From: Isosphaeraceae bacterium EP7
Lineage (GTDB): Bacteria > Planctomycetota > Planctomycetia > Isosphaerales > Isosphaeraceae
Direction: 5' to 3'
DNA: 64,000 bases
Assembly (NCBI GenBank): GCA_038400315.1
Contig: CP151667.1
Span: forward strand, 1,809,174 to 1,873,173
A program made the translations under genes and the position numbers. The notes under the pieces were generated by a model. The model was not told where the DNA came from, did no database searches, and saw only the letters and a list, made by a program, of their open reading frames with translations. Of the stretch, positions 1 to 8,127 are shown piece by piece; position 1 is the first letter of the stretch, and each line of letters begins with the position of its first letter.

Positions 1-2123
1 CCGTTGGCGGTCGCACCGGCCCGTGCGTAGGTCAGCGGGAAGGAGACCTGCGTGGCATCTCCGGCGACGGGGAAGAAGGGGGTGCCGACGGTGACCGTCA
101 CGCCCGAGGGGAGCGACGTCACGATCAGGTCCGACGCGTCGAGCGTCGCGGGGTTGACGTTCTTGGAGAACTTGATGGTGATCGAGGTCGGCGCCGTCGT
201 CACCGTCGAGTTGTTCGCCGGCGTCGTGCTGCTCACCCGGAGCTGGTCAACCTGAGCCAGCGCCGCGGAGGCATTGATGAAGCCGAAGCCCGCCTGGGGC
301 GTCCATGAGCCCTGGGCCTGGCCGTTGAGCGGCGTGGCGGTCGCCGCGAAGGCGGCGCGGGCCTGGTCGATCGTGACGCCGGGGTTGAGCTGCTTCATCA
401 GCGCGGCCACAGCGGCGGCGTTGGGCGCCGCGGCCGACGTGCCGAAGAAGTTGTACAGCGTGTCAACATTGCCGGGGACCACGCCCGGGGTGAACTGGCC
501 GCCGAAGAACGACGTGTTGATCCCGTCGGTCGCGCTGATGTCCGGCTTCTGCCGGCGCTGGATCGAGGAGAGGCGGTTGCCCGTGGCGTCGAAGAGGAAG
601 TTCGCCGGGCCGAATGAGCTGAACGATTCGTTCCGATTCGTGGCGTAATCCGGCGCGAGGTTGAACCAGGGGACGGCACCCACGCCGATCCCGTCGGCCG
701 AGGTGGACTGCCCCGAGGTGGCCGGGTACGACGTGTCGCCGGCCGTGCCGAACTGATGCGAGACGGTGACGTCGGACCGGCTGAAATTCGAGAACCGGAC
801 GCGGCCAATCGACGGCCCCGAGATGACCTTGATCACCGCGGTGTAGGAGCCCGCGGGGATGTTCGCGACGAACTCGTCGGGCGTCTGGGTCGCCACGTTG
901 TTGTCGGTGCCCGAGGCCGCGACCGAGCCGTCGGCGTTGAGCAGGAAGAAGTCGACGTTCGACGTCACGCCCGAGGTCGTGTAGAAGGGCTGATCGTACT
1001 GGAAGTCGATGGCGCCTCCGGCCGTGACCGTGACCGGCAGCTGCGTGGTCACGCCCGGGCCCGGATCGAAGTCCATGTAGGTGCCCGAGCCCAGGCTGCC
1101 CACGGTGGTGTTCGTGGCCCGGAAGGCACTCTCGTAGCCCTGGTCGGCCGAGTTCCCCGCGGCCGAGAAGTACAGGACGTTGTACTGGTTGCGGACGTCG
1201 GAGACGGCCTGCGAGATCACGCCGTCCTGGAAGAACGGCTGGCTGCCGTAGCCGACGTCGTCGACGATCACCTGGGCACCGGCCGCGGCCAAGGCCCGGA
1301 TGTTATTGGCAAAGCCGACGGGGCCGGTGAACGCCGTCGCGAAGAAGAGCTGGGCGCCGGGGGCGAGGTCGTAGATCTCCTCGAGCATCGCCCGGCCTTC
1401 GTCCGTGCCCCCGTCGCCGGCGGCAAGGTCTTCCAGCACCGTCACGTTGCTCGGCAGGTCCCCAGTCTGCACCGAGCCGGCCAGGCCGACCAGGCCGTTG
1501 GGGTTGGTGACCAGGTTGACGCTGTCCGAGAGGACGCCGATCTTGACCCCGGCACCGGTCAGGCCGAACTGCGTCCGGGCCGTCGCCACGAGCATCGACG
1601 TGTCGGCCTGGTTGGGGGCGATCCCCTGCGTGGCGAGCTTGGGCCTGAGGATCGGCGCGACGGCCAGCACCTGCGGGGTCCTCGCCAGCGTCGGCAGGTT
1701 GGCGATCGGGATCGTCCCCTCGGCGACGTTCGTGACCGTGTCCAGCGCCCCGACGGTGAAGCCGAGGTTGGTCAGCGCCGTCAGGCCCGCCTTCATGTCG
1801 CCGTTAATCTTGACGTCGATGCCGACCCGGTTGCCCTTGATCTGGACGACCTCGGCGAGGCTCGACCGGAACTGGACCGGGAACCCGGCACCCTTGAACT
1901 CCTGGTAGACCGTGACCAGCTTCGTGCCGAGATTGGCCAGCGGCCCGTTGACCGTGTCCGCCTGATTGCCGTTCGTCGGCGTGAAGAGCGGCGTGACCGA
2001 CGCGTTGCCGTCGAGCAGCCTTCGCTCTTCCAGGGCCTCGACTCGAGGGACCCCGTTGATCCGATTCCCTGAGGCGCCCTTGCGGCGGTCCTGATCTTTC
2101 CCGTCACCCTTGTAGCGAGCCAT
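1..2123 (-). CDS. Secreted S8/S53-like serine peptidase with C-terminal Ig-like domain (3' end outside window)
   Basis: Partial gene: 707 codons are visible and the C-terminus runs off the left edge. The N-terminus carries a planctomycete LEPR-xLL-like motif, LEERRLLDG, at residues 31-39, typical of large exported surface proteins of this phylum. The peptidase domain covers about residues 180-590. Visible landmarks are Asp200 in VLSDS, the segment GTDEGRAM at 239-246 where a subtilisin would have HGT, oxyanion Asn324 in SAAGNS, and nucleophile Ser563 in GTSAAAP. The Glu at 242 in place of His resembles the S53-like (sedolisin-type) branch of the subtilase fold. From about residue 610 a Big_5/SbsA-like Ig domain begins (SSTTPANNSTV...). 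The ATG at 2123 is the only sensible start. Likely an exported protease; its substrate is unknown. Confidence 0.85.
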   Translation of the reverse strand, partial: MARYKGDGKDQDRRKGASGNRINGVPRVEALEERRLLDGNASVTPLFTPTNGNQADTVNGPLANLGTKLVTVYQEFKGAGFPVQFRSSLAEVVQIKGNRVGIDVKINGDMKAGLTALTNLGFTVGALDTVTNVAEGTIPIANLPTLARTPQVLAVAPILRPKLATQGIAPNQADTSMLVATARTQFGLTGAGVKIGVLSDSVNLVTNPNGLVGLAGSVQTGDLPSNVTVLEDLAAGDGGTDEGRAMLEEIYDLAPGAQLFFATAFTGPVGFANNIRALAAAGAQVIVDDVGYGSQPFFQDGVISQAVSDVRNQYNVLYFSAAGNSADQGYESAFRATNTTVGSLGSGTYMDFDPGPGVTTQLPVTVTAGGAIDFQYDQPFYTTSGVTSNVDFFLLNADGSVAASGTDNNVATQTPDEFVANIPAGSYTAVIKVISGPSIGRVRFSNFSRSDVTVSHQFGTAGDTSYPATSGQSTSADGIGVGAVPWFNLAPDYATNRNESFSSFGPANFLFDATGNRLSSIQRRQKPDISATDGINTSFFGGQFTPGVVPGNVDTLYNFFGTSAAAPNAAAVAALMKQLNPGVTIDQARAAFAATATPLNGQAQGSWTPQAGFGFINASAALAQVDQLRVSSTTPANNSTVTTAPTSITIKFSKNVNPATLDASDLIVTSLPSGVTVTVGTPFFPVAGDATQVSFPLTYARAGATAN

Positions 2124-3058
2124 CGCGACAGACCCCCCGGTAAGCCCTTGGAATCCGACCTCCCCGGGCCCGGCCGACGTGCGGCGCCGGCCTTCGGCGG
2201 GGACGGGAAATCCTTCGTTGCGAGATAAATCGACGAGTTCAAACGCAAACCGCACCGGTCGTCGGCCGCCGGGGCTCGCTGCCCAGACGACCCTCGAGCG
2301 ACTCAACCCATCCTTGAGCTGTCAACGACCAGTTTCCTTCGGCGGTCCCTGTCTCAAAATCGAGCCCCGATCGGCCGAATGGCCTCGCCCTGCGGGCGCA
2401 ACCCTCCAACCCCCGAGACCCCGCCATCGCCCCGCACAGCACCCGGCCCCGACGTCACACCCTCGACAACGATGTCTCGGAAGGAAGTCGAAGAGCCCAT
2501 GAGTGCGAGATTGACTGCGTGCATGCATGTCATCCTAATGACTACGACCGGTCCGTCAACAAAATTCTTTGCAAAAATCCGCGTGAGAAGTGCGTCTGAG
2601 AAGTTGTGCCAGGCGAATTCGAGGACCGGTGCGTGCCGCGGTGCGATGGCGAACCAAGACGAATGTGTCACCTGGCCAGGGGAAGTCAAACTTCGTCGGA
2701 GCACCCGTTCCCCTCTTTTTCCGAAACCGCCCGCGCCGCTCATCCGACCGGTTTTTTAGCCACCACAGGCCCTCCGGCGCCTCTCCACGCGAGAAGATCG
2801 ACGTCTCGATCTTGATCCTTTCCGCCGGAATCGGGCCGCAATCGCGCGTCAGAGTCGCCGCGACCGGACCGACATCGCGAAGCGTGAAGAATTGATCATG
2901 GCGAGGAATCCGTCTCCTCGCCCGCCATGTTTCCTAAAGTCCACAGCGCACGATGGCGGGCCTGGACGGGCTCGAAACCGCGAAGGTCGGAGATCGGCCG
3001 GGTTGCATCGCATCGCCTGCCGTCGATAATGGCCGAGGCTAACCGGGGGGGCCGCAAG
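2124..3058. other. Intergenic region between divergent genes
   Basis: No convincing gene. Open frames here lack family resemblance and overlap on both strands. A locally AT-richer stretch around 2560-2580 could hold promoters for the divergent protease and DapA-like genes, but no clear -35/-10 pair can be defended. Confidence 0.4.
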
Positions 3059-4015
3059 ATGATGCTCGATGCAGACGGGCTCCGATCCAGGTTGATCGCG
3101 GCGGTCCCCGTGCCGTTCGACCGCGAGGGGCGGATCCATGCCGGGGCCCAGGCCTCGCAGGTCCGCGCGATGGCCGCCAGCCCGGCGGGGGGGGTCGCCG
3201 TCTGGGCCCACACCGGTCGCGGCCTGATGCTGACGATCGACCAGCGTGCCGAGGTCCTGACCGCCTGGAAGAGCGGCCTGGCCCCCGGCCAGCTCGTGGT
3301 CGCCGCCGCGGGCTCTCCCCCCAGGGAGCGAAATCCCGAGGTCGTCATGGCCAACTCCCTGGCGATGGCCAGGCAGGCCGCCGAACTCGGGGCCGACGCG
3401 ATCCTCGTCCACCCGCCGGTTGCCTTCCGCGGCTTGCCCACTCAGGACCGGCTGATCCTGGAATATCACGCCAGGGTGGCCGAGGCCGGCCTCCCCTTGA
3501 TTCTCTTCTATCTGTACGAGGCCGCCGGCGGCATCTCTTACGGGCCGACCACCTTGCTACAACTGCTGGCGAGGCCCGAGGTGCTCGGCATCAAGCTCGC
3601 CACGCTCGACAGCGTGATGACCTACCAGCAGGTCGGGGCCCTCATCCGCGAGCGTGCGCCTGAGAAGCTGCTGATCACCGGCGAGGACCGGTTCCTTGGC
3701 TACAGCCTGATGTGCGGCGCCCAGGCCGCCTTGATTGGTATGGGCGCCGCCTGCGTTGACCTCCAGCACCGGATGATGCGTGCCTACCTGGACGGGGCCG
3801 CCGCCGAATTCCTGGAGTTGAGTCGCAAGGTTGACGACCTCGCCCAGAACACCTTCATCGCCCCGATGGAAGGCTACATCCAGCGGATGCTCATCTGCCT
3901 CGTTCACGAGGGCGTCATCCCCTCCGAGGCCGCCCACGACCCTTGGGGCCCGAAGCTCCCCGCCGGCGAGAGCGACCGGATCGCGGCCTGCCTGACCCGG
4001 ATCGGCCGACCTTGA
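3059..4015 (+). CDS. Dihydrodipicolinate synthase family protein (DapA/NanA-like aldolase)
   Basis: A protein of about 318 residues with the fold signatures of the DapA/N-acetylneuraminate-lyase superfamily, class I TIM-barrel enzymes that form a Schiff base with a pyruvate-type substrate. A Tyr in LFYLYEAAGG and a Lys in EVLGIKLATLDS sit where the catalytic Tyr and Schiff-base Lys are expected. The usual GTTGE motif is not recognisable (the equivalent region reads VWAHTGRG), so this is not a canonical DapA and its substrate is not predictable. The start was set at the tandem ATG at 3059/3062, just before MLDADGLRSRLIAA, behind a G-rich stretch; an ATG at 3029 is possible. It overlaps the next gene by four bases (TTGA), implying co-translation. 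Confidence 0.8.
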   Translation: MMLDADGLRSRLIAAVPVPFDREGRIHAGAQASQVRAMAASPAGGVAVWAHTGRGLMLTIDQRAEVLTAWKSGLAPGQLVVAAAGSPPRERNPEVVMANSLAMARQAAELGADAILVHPPVAFRGLPTQDRLILEYHARVAEAGLPLILFYLYEAAGGISYGPTTLLQLLARPEVLGIKLATLDSVMTYQQVGALIRERAPEKLLITGEDRFLGYSLMCGAQAALIGMGAACVDLQHRMMRAYLDGAAAEFLELSRKVDDLAQNTFIAPMEGYIQRMLICLVHEGVIPSEAAHDPWGPKLPAGESDRIAACLTRIGRP

Positions 4016-5301
4016 ACGAAACGAACCCGGGCCGCCCCCACCTCCTGCCCGCACGCCCCGACCTGCCCGCGGCCACCACCGCTCGGCTGGCCGACGACTC
4101 GGCCCGCTTCGCCCTGGAGGGCCTTCCCGCCGACCTGCCGGCTTACCTCCTGGACGCATACGGCCTGGACGTCTCGGCCCGCTACGCCGGCCTGCCGGTG
4201 TCCAACCCCTGGGGCAAGGGCTCGGGCCAGCTCTCGATGAGGGCCAGTCAAGTTCAGGACGCCGCCGACGCCGGCCTCGGCTTCGTCGTCCTGAAGACGG
4301 TCATCGCGCAGGACGCCGAAGGCCACCAGTCGATGGGAGCCTGGGCCGTCAAGGAAGCTCGGATGGTCGCCGAGCCCATCCGCGGCCGGCAGACCGGCGC
4401 CCGGGGCTGGACGGTCACCTGGAAGGGCAGGGGCTGGTGGCAGCCGTTCGACGACTATCTGGCCCTGGTGCGCGAGTCGGTCGCCATCGGCTTGGGTCGG
4501 GGGATGGTCGTCGCCCCGTCGGTCAAGTATCACCTGCCCGCCCCCGGCGAGACCTCCTGGCGTGTGGCCGAGTACCGCGACACCACCCGCGCCCTCGTTG
4601 ACGCCTGCCGCGCCGCCGGCCTGACCGGCCCGATCCCGCTGGAGAAGGACTTCTCGCCGACCCTCGCGGGCTCCGACCGGGCCGGCGCCCGAGAGACCAT
4701 CCTCGACTGGCTCGCCCGCGTCCCCGGCCTCATCCGCGAAGGGGCCGCCCCCGACTCCGTCCGCCTCGGCCTGAAACTCTTCAATGCCCTGGACACTGAC
4801 GACTTCCAGCGCCGGATGCTCGGGGCCGTGCACGTCAGCGACGGGGCCGATTTCCTCATCTACGGCAATCGCCTGTTCGACCCCGATCGCGAATTCGACG
4901 GCAAGAAGGGGATCGCCTATGGAGGCCCCGACCTCAGCGATCGCAACCTCGCCATGCTCTCCGCTCTCAGGGCCGATCAGGCTGCCGGCCTTACCCCACC
5001 CACGCCGATCGAGATCAGCGCCACCGGCGACATCAGCTCGGGCCGCCTGGCCGTCGAATACGCCCTTCGCGGCTGCACCAGCTTTCAGCTCCACACCTTC
5101 TTTCAGCTCCCCGACGAAGCCTACACAATGAGGCAGGGGCCCAAGCTCTCCAGGGCCCTCCACCAGCTCACCTTCGACCCCCTCGACGGCTTCGTCGCCT
5201 GGCTACTCCACGCCTCAGGCCGACTGGGGACGAAGCCCCGATTCCTCGATGTCGCCGAGGTCGGTGCCCGCGCAGCCCTGACCTCGGCGGACCTTGCCTG
5301 A
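4012..5301 (+). CDS. TIM-barrel protein of the dihydroorotate/dihydropyrimidine dehydrogenase superfamily
   Basis: About 429 residues. The C-terminal half resembles FMN-binding dihydroorotate-dehydrogenase barrels: a segment IEISATGDISSGRLAVEYAL, then a strand and helix ending in GCTSFQLHTFF, the shape of the phosphate-binding end of such barrels. An early segment has NPWGKGSGQLS followed by GLGFVVLKTV, like the DHOD 'NP.G' and 'vvvKT' strands. The proposed start is TTG at 4012, overlapping the upstream stop as TTGA; no ATG fits, and another TTG lies at 3943. Coupling to the DapA-like gene suggests the pair acts on one metabolite. The cofactor and reaction are inferred only at superfamily level. 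Confidence 0.6.
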   Translation: MNETNPGRPHLLPARPDLPAATTARLADDSARFALEGLPADLPAYLLDAYGLDVSARYAGLPVSNPWGKGSGQLSMRASQVQDAADAGLGFVVLKTVIAQDAEGHQSMGAWAVKEARMVAEPIRGRQTGARGWTVTWKGRGWWQPFDDYLALVRESVAIGLGRGMVVAPSVKYHLPAPGETSWRVAEYRDTTRALVDACRAAGLTGPIPLEKDFSPTLAGSDRAGARETILDWLARVPGLIREGAAPDSVRLGLKLFNALDTDDFQRRMLGAVHVSDGADFLIYGNRLFDPDREFDGKKGIAYGGPDLSDRNLAMLSALRADQAAGLTPPTPIEISATGDISSGRLAVEYALRGCTSFQLHTFFQLPDEAYTMRQGPKLSRALHQLTFDPLDGFVAWLLHASGRLGTKPRFLDVAEVGARAALTSADLA

Positions 5302-5304
5302 CGG

Positions 5305-5925
5305 TCAGGCCGGCAGGATGCCCAGCATGGCCAGTTCCTCGACGAGGCTCGGAGTATCCCGGTAGACGATCCCCGTCAGACCGGCGGCCCGAGCCCCCTC
5401 GATGTTCTCGGTCAGGTCGTCGATGAAGACGCATTCGGCCACCGGCCGACCGGCGGCGTCGGCGCAGGCGTGATAAAAATCGGCCGATGGCTTGATATGG
5501 CCGACCTCGTAGGAGAGGACAAGGCGATCGAAGTGGGACAGGGCGTCGGCGAACTGGCTGCGGAACTGGGCCGCGTGCAGGTCGTTGGTGTTCGAGCCCA
5601 GCACCAGCGTGTATCCGGCCCGCTTCAGGTCCGCGACCAGCCCGGCGACGGGCTCATTGAGCTCGAAGATGTCGGCCCAGGCCGCGGCGAAGTCGTCGTG
5701 GGACAGGCGCAGGCCGACGAGGTTGGAGACCTCCCTGGAAAACTCGGCCGATGTCATCTTACCCGCCTCGTACCGCTTGACCAGGCCGTCGAACCCCAGT
5801 CCGTGGGCCCGCGCCAGCAGGTCGGCCCCCGAGAGGCCGATGCCCTCGCCCAGGCGTTCGGCGGCCTTCTTGTAATCGAAAAAGGCCAGGACGTTGCCGA
5901 AATCGAAGATCAGGGCGGGCTGCAT
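5305..5925 (-). CDS. HAD-superfamily phosphatase, YihX-like
   Basis: A 206-residue HAD subfamily IA hydrolase. Motif I is IFDFGNVLAFFD: the nucleophile Asp is present, and the usual second Asp is Asn, as in YihX-type sugar-phosphate phosphatases. Motif II is VLGSNTND, the motif III Lys is in HIKPS, and motif IV is VFIDDLTEN. The start at 5925 places motif I immediately after the N-terminus, as usual; an ATG at 5952 would add nine residues without recognisable content. It is convergent with the upstream barrel gene, with only three bases between stops. Confidence 0.85.
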   Translation of the reverse strand: MQPALIFDFGNVLAFFDYKKAAERLGEGIGLSGADLLARAHGLGFDGLVKRYEAGKMTSAEFSREVSNLVGLRLSHDDFAAAWADIFELNEPVAGLVADLKRAGYTLVLGSNTNDLHAAQFRSQFADALSHFDRLVLSYEVGHIKPSADFYHACADAAGRPVAECVFIDDLTENIEGARAAGLTGIVYRDTPSLVEELAMLGILPA

Positions 5926-6072
5926 CGGTCGAGGGCTCCGGGTTCCAGACATGCCGGCGATCGGGACCCACCCGGTCGCCCCTTGACCGGCGGCCGCACA
6001 TGGCGTCCGATTGCCGGGGAGGGGCCGCCTTCGCGGCCGGCATCGTCCCGAGCATACCCGAGGATCGCCCCG

Positions 6073-6546
6073 ATGTTCTCCCTCCTGCTGACCACCCTGC
6101 TCATCACCGCCGCGCCCGCCGAGGTCCGCGTCGAGCCGCTCGCCTTCGACATCAACGCCCTCAAGCAGCGCCCGCGGGTCGAGTTGAAGGTGAAGGAAGG
6201 GGATGCGACGGTCACCTATTCCGGAGTTCCGTTGGCCGTCGTCCTGGAAGGCCAGTTCAAGTCAGCCCGGCGGATGGCCGACCTGCGGGCCCTGGGCGAC
6301 GCCGTCATCCTCATCCGCGGCTCAGACGGCTACCAGGCCGCCCTGGGCGCCGCCGAGGCCGCCACCGATCCCAAGGGCGAACGCTATCTCATCGCCTTCG
6401 AACGCGACGGCAAGCCGCTCGACGCGAAGCAAGGGCCCGCCAAGCTGATCATCCCGGCCGAGGCGGAGCACGTCCGATGGGTCCGGATGATCGACTCGTT
6501 GACCCTCGTCCGACTCAGCGACCTCAAGCCCACGCCCAAGTCCTGA
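6073..6546 (+). CDS. Small secreted molybdopterin-dependent-oxidoreductase-fold protein
   Basis: 157 residues with a short signal peptide (MFSLLLTTLLITAAPA). The mature part looks like a minimal oxidoreductase molybdopterin-binding (sulfite-oxidase-type) fold: GVPLAVVLE near the N-terminus, ILIRGSDGYQAAL, YLIAFERDGKPLD, GPAKLIIP, then HVRWVRMIDSLTLV near the end. These match the 'vpL..ll' and 'G.rLivP.....W.r.i..i.l' pattern of that domain. No obvious cofactor-ligating Cys is present, so cofactor binding is doubtful. The ATG at 6073 starts the signal peptide directly. It is convergent with the next gene. Confidence 0.6.
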   Translation: MFSLLLTTLLITAAPAEVRVEPLAFDINALKQRPRVELKVKEGDATVTYSGVPLAVVLEGQFKSARRMADLRALGDAVILIRGSDGYQAALGAAEAATDPKGERYLIAFERDGKPLDAKQGPAKLIIPAEAEHVRWVRMIDSLTLVRLSDLKPTPKS

Positions 6547-6558
6547 ACTCGCCTCGTC

Positions 6559-7491
6559 TCAGGGGGTCACGGGTGTCGCCGTCGCCGCAGGCAGGTCGTC
6601 GATCTTGGCCAGGCCCCGCCAGATCTTGGGCGAAACCCCCTGGGAATACGACCGGACGCCGCCGTCGAGCAGCAAGACGTGGACCCCGCGGACATGCCCG
6701 CTCGACGCCCCCATCTGCGCCGTCCGGCCCGATGCGGACACCAGCGAAAGAGGGGCACCGGGCTGAATCGCGTGGTTCAGGTGCGTCGAGGGCCAGCCAG
6801 GCAGCGACCAGTTGGAACCGGCGTCACCCTTCCAGGTTGCGCCGGCCGGGGCAGCCTCCAGACCTTCCGGCGGGATTTCTCCCCCGACGATCGCGTAATT
6901 CGACGGCACCGCCGTGTCCTGCCCCGACCCGAGGACCCGCTCGCCGAATGCGGCCGTGTACGACAATCCGTCGCCGGCCTCGACCTTGGCCGGCGTCAAC
7001 ACACGCCCTGGGGCGAAAAGCCCATCGCCGCCGTCGACCCTCGACCCGGCCACCGCCCGATAGCTCGATGGTGCGATCCTGGGCGACCCCGCGGCCCCCA
7101 TCAGGGCCACCGTGTCGCTGGGGCAGATGAAGCCCGCGATGAACTTCGCCTCGCGGTGCCGGCTCGCTCCCGGCTTGGGCTTCCCCTTCGGATCAACCTC
7201 GCTGAAGTCGTCCACCCCCAGCAACGTGAGCATCGAGCCCAGCGGCGACGAGTCGGGCGCGAACGGTCCGGGGCCGAACTCGGGGGTCGTCGGCAGGGCT
7301 CCGGTCGCCGCCATGTACTGGTTCATGGCGGCCCCGATCTGCATCAGGTTGGCCTCGCAGCCGACCGACCGCGCCACCTCCCGGCGCCTCGGCAGGTCGG
7401 TCAAGATCAGGAGCCCCAGGATGCCGAGCACAAGCACCACCACGACCACTTCCGCAACGCTCACACCGCGCCGTCGTCGCCCCGGTTGCAT
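6559..7491 (-). CDS. DUF1559-type pseudopilin-like protein (divergent H-X9-DG protein)
   Basis: 310 residues. The N-terminus MQPGRRRRGVSVAEVVVVVL is a basic stretch followed by a degenerate prepilin-like segment (VSVAE where FTLIE is standard), then one hydrophobic helix ending around residue 35. A CPSD motif lies mid-protein. Near the C-terminus SGHVRGVHVLLLDGGVR fits the H-X9-DG signature of planctomycete DUF1559 proteins. It is shorter than, and clearly diverged from, the two standard family members in this window. The start was taken at ATG 7491, just before the basic stretch. Likely membrane-anchored and exported. Confidence 0.75.
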   Translation of the reverse strand: MQPGRRRRGVSVAEVVVVVLVLGILGLLILTDLPRRREVARSVGCEANLMQIGAAMNQYMAATGALPTTPEFGPGPFAPDSSPLGSMLTLLGVDDFSEVDPKGKPKPGASRHREAKFIAGFICPSDTVALMGAAGSPRIAPSSYRAVAGSRVDGGDGLFAPGRVLTPAKVEAGDGLSYTAAFGERVLGSGQDTAVPSNYAIVGGEIPPEGLEAAPAGATWKGDAGSNWSLPGWPSTHLNHAIQPGAPLSLVSASGRTAQMGASSGHVRGVHVLLLDGGVRSYSQGVSPKIWRGLAKIDDLPAATATPVTP

Positions 7492-7587
7492 GAACGGACC
7501 ACCTTGATGGAGACCTTCGGACCTGATGAGACCGTCCACCATCCTACCGCATGATCCGGCGAGATCGCAGGGCCGAGGCTTCTCGGA

Positions 7588-8076
7588 TCAAGCGCGATCG
7601 TCCCCCTCGGGCCATGCAACGACCTCGCCGTTTCCCCCGCTCCCCGCATTTGCCGACCGTCGCCGGTTCAGCTCGTCCTCGAGCAGTTGGAGCCGCGCCA
7701 GGCGGATGATCTCGCGGTGTCTCAGCGCATAGAATCGGGTCTCGATCCAGTCCCTCATCGCCAATCCGAGCAAGAAGAGCAGAAGCGCACCAACGCCGAT
7801 CCAGATTCGCACGAAGTCGAAATTCGGGCGTCGCGGCTCGCCGGGATGGATCCGAGTGCCGACGACGACGCCCACGGCCAGGAGCAGCATCACCAACCCG
7901 CCGATCAGTCGCCGCCTGTCCTGCCTCCGGAAATACCCGTCGTCCTCGTCGGAGAGGTCGTCGAACTGGCGGCGTTCGCGGTCGCGGATCTGCCAGGCCA
8001 TGAGGGCCCCGGCCGCCAGCGCGACCAACGCCCCCACGATCAGGCTGACCACGTCAGGTCGGTTGGAGAGCGGCAT
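7588..8076 (-). CDS. Hypothetical membrane protein, about three transmembrane helices
   Basis: About 162 residues. Hydrophobic helices are visible near the N-terminus (VVSLIVGALVALAAGALMAW), in the middle (RLIGGLVMLLLAVGVVVGT) and at about residues 90-110 (IWIGVGALLLFLLGLAM). A charged DDLSDEDDG loop lies after the first helix, and the C-terminal tail is polar with a RLARLQLLEDELNRRR helix. It matches no family I can name. It lies 51 bases downstream of the kinase gene on the same strand and may be co-transcribed with it. An upstream GTG at 8097 is an alternative start. Confidence 0.65.
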   Translation of the reverse strand: MPLSNRPDVVSLIVGALVALAAGALMAWQIRDRERRQFDDLSDEDDGYFRRQDRRRLIGGLVMLLLAVGVVVGTRIHPGEPRRPNFDFVRIWIGVGALLLFLLGLAMRDWIETRFYALRHREIIRLARLQLLEDELNRRRSANAGSGGNGEVVAWPEGDDRA

Positions 8077-8127
8077 CTGGTCGGCCCCGAGTGGCACGCC
8101 CCGGTGCCCATCGGCGCGGGGCGTCGC

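Noticed and set aside
756-2072. A 438-codon plus-strand open frame
   Set aside because: Antisense to the S8/S53-like protease, with the same low-complexity shadow composition and no ribosome-binding site.
2179-2895. Several overlapping short frames between the protease and the DapA-like gene
   Set aside because: They overlap on both strands and none has a convincing start or motif.
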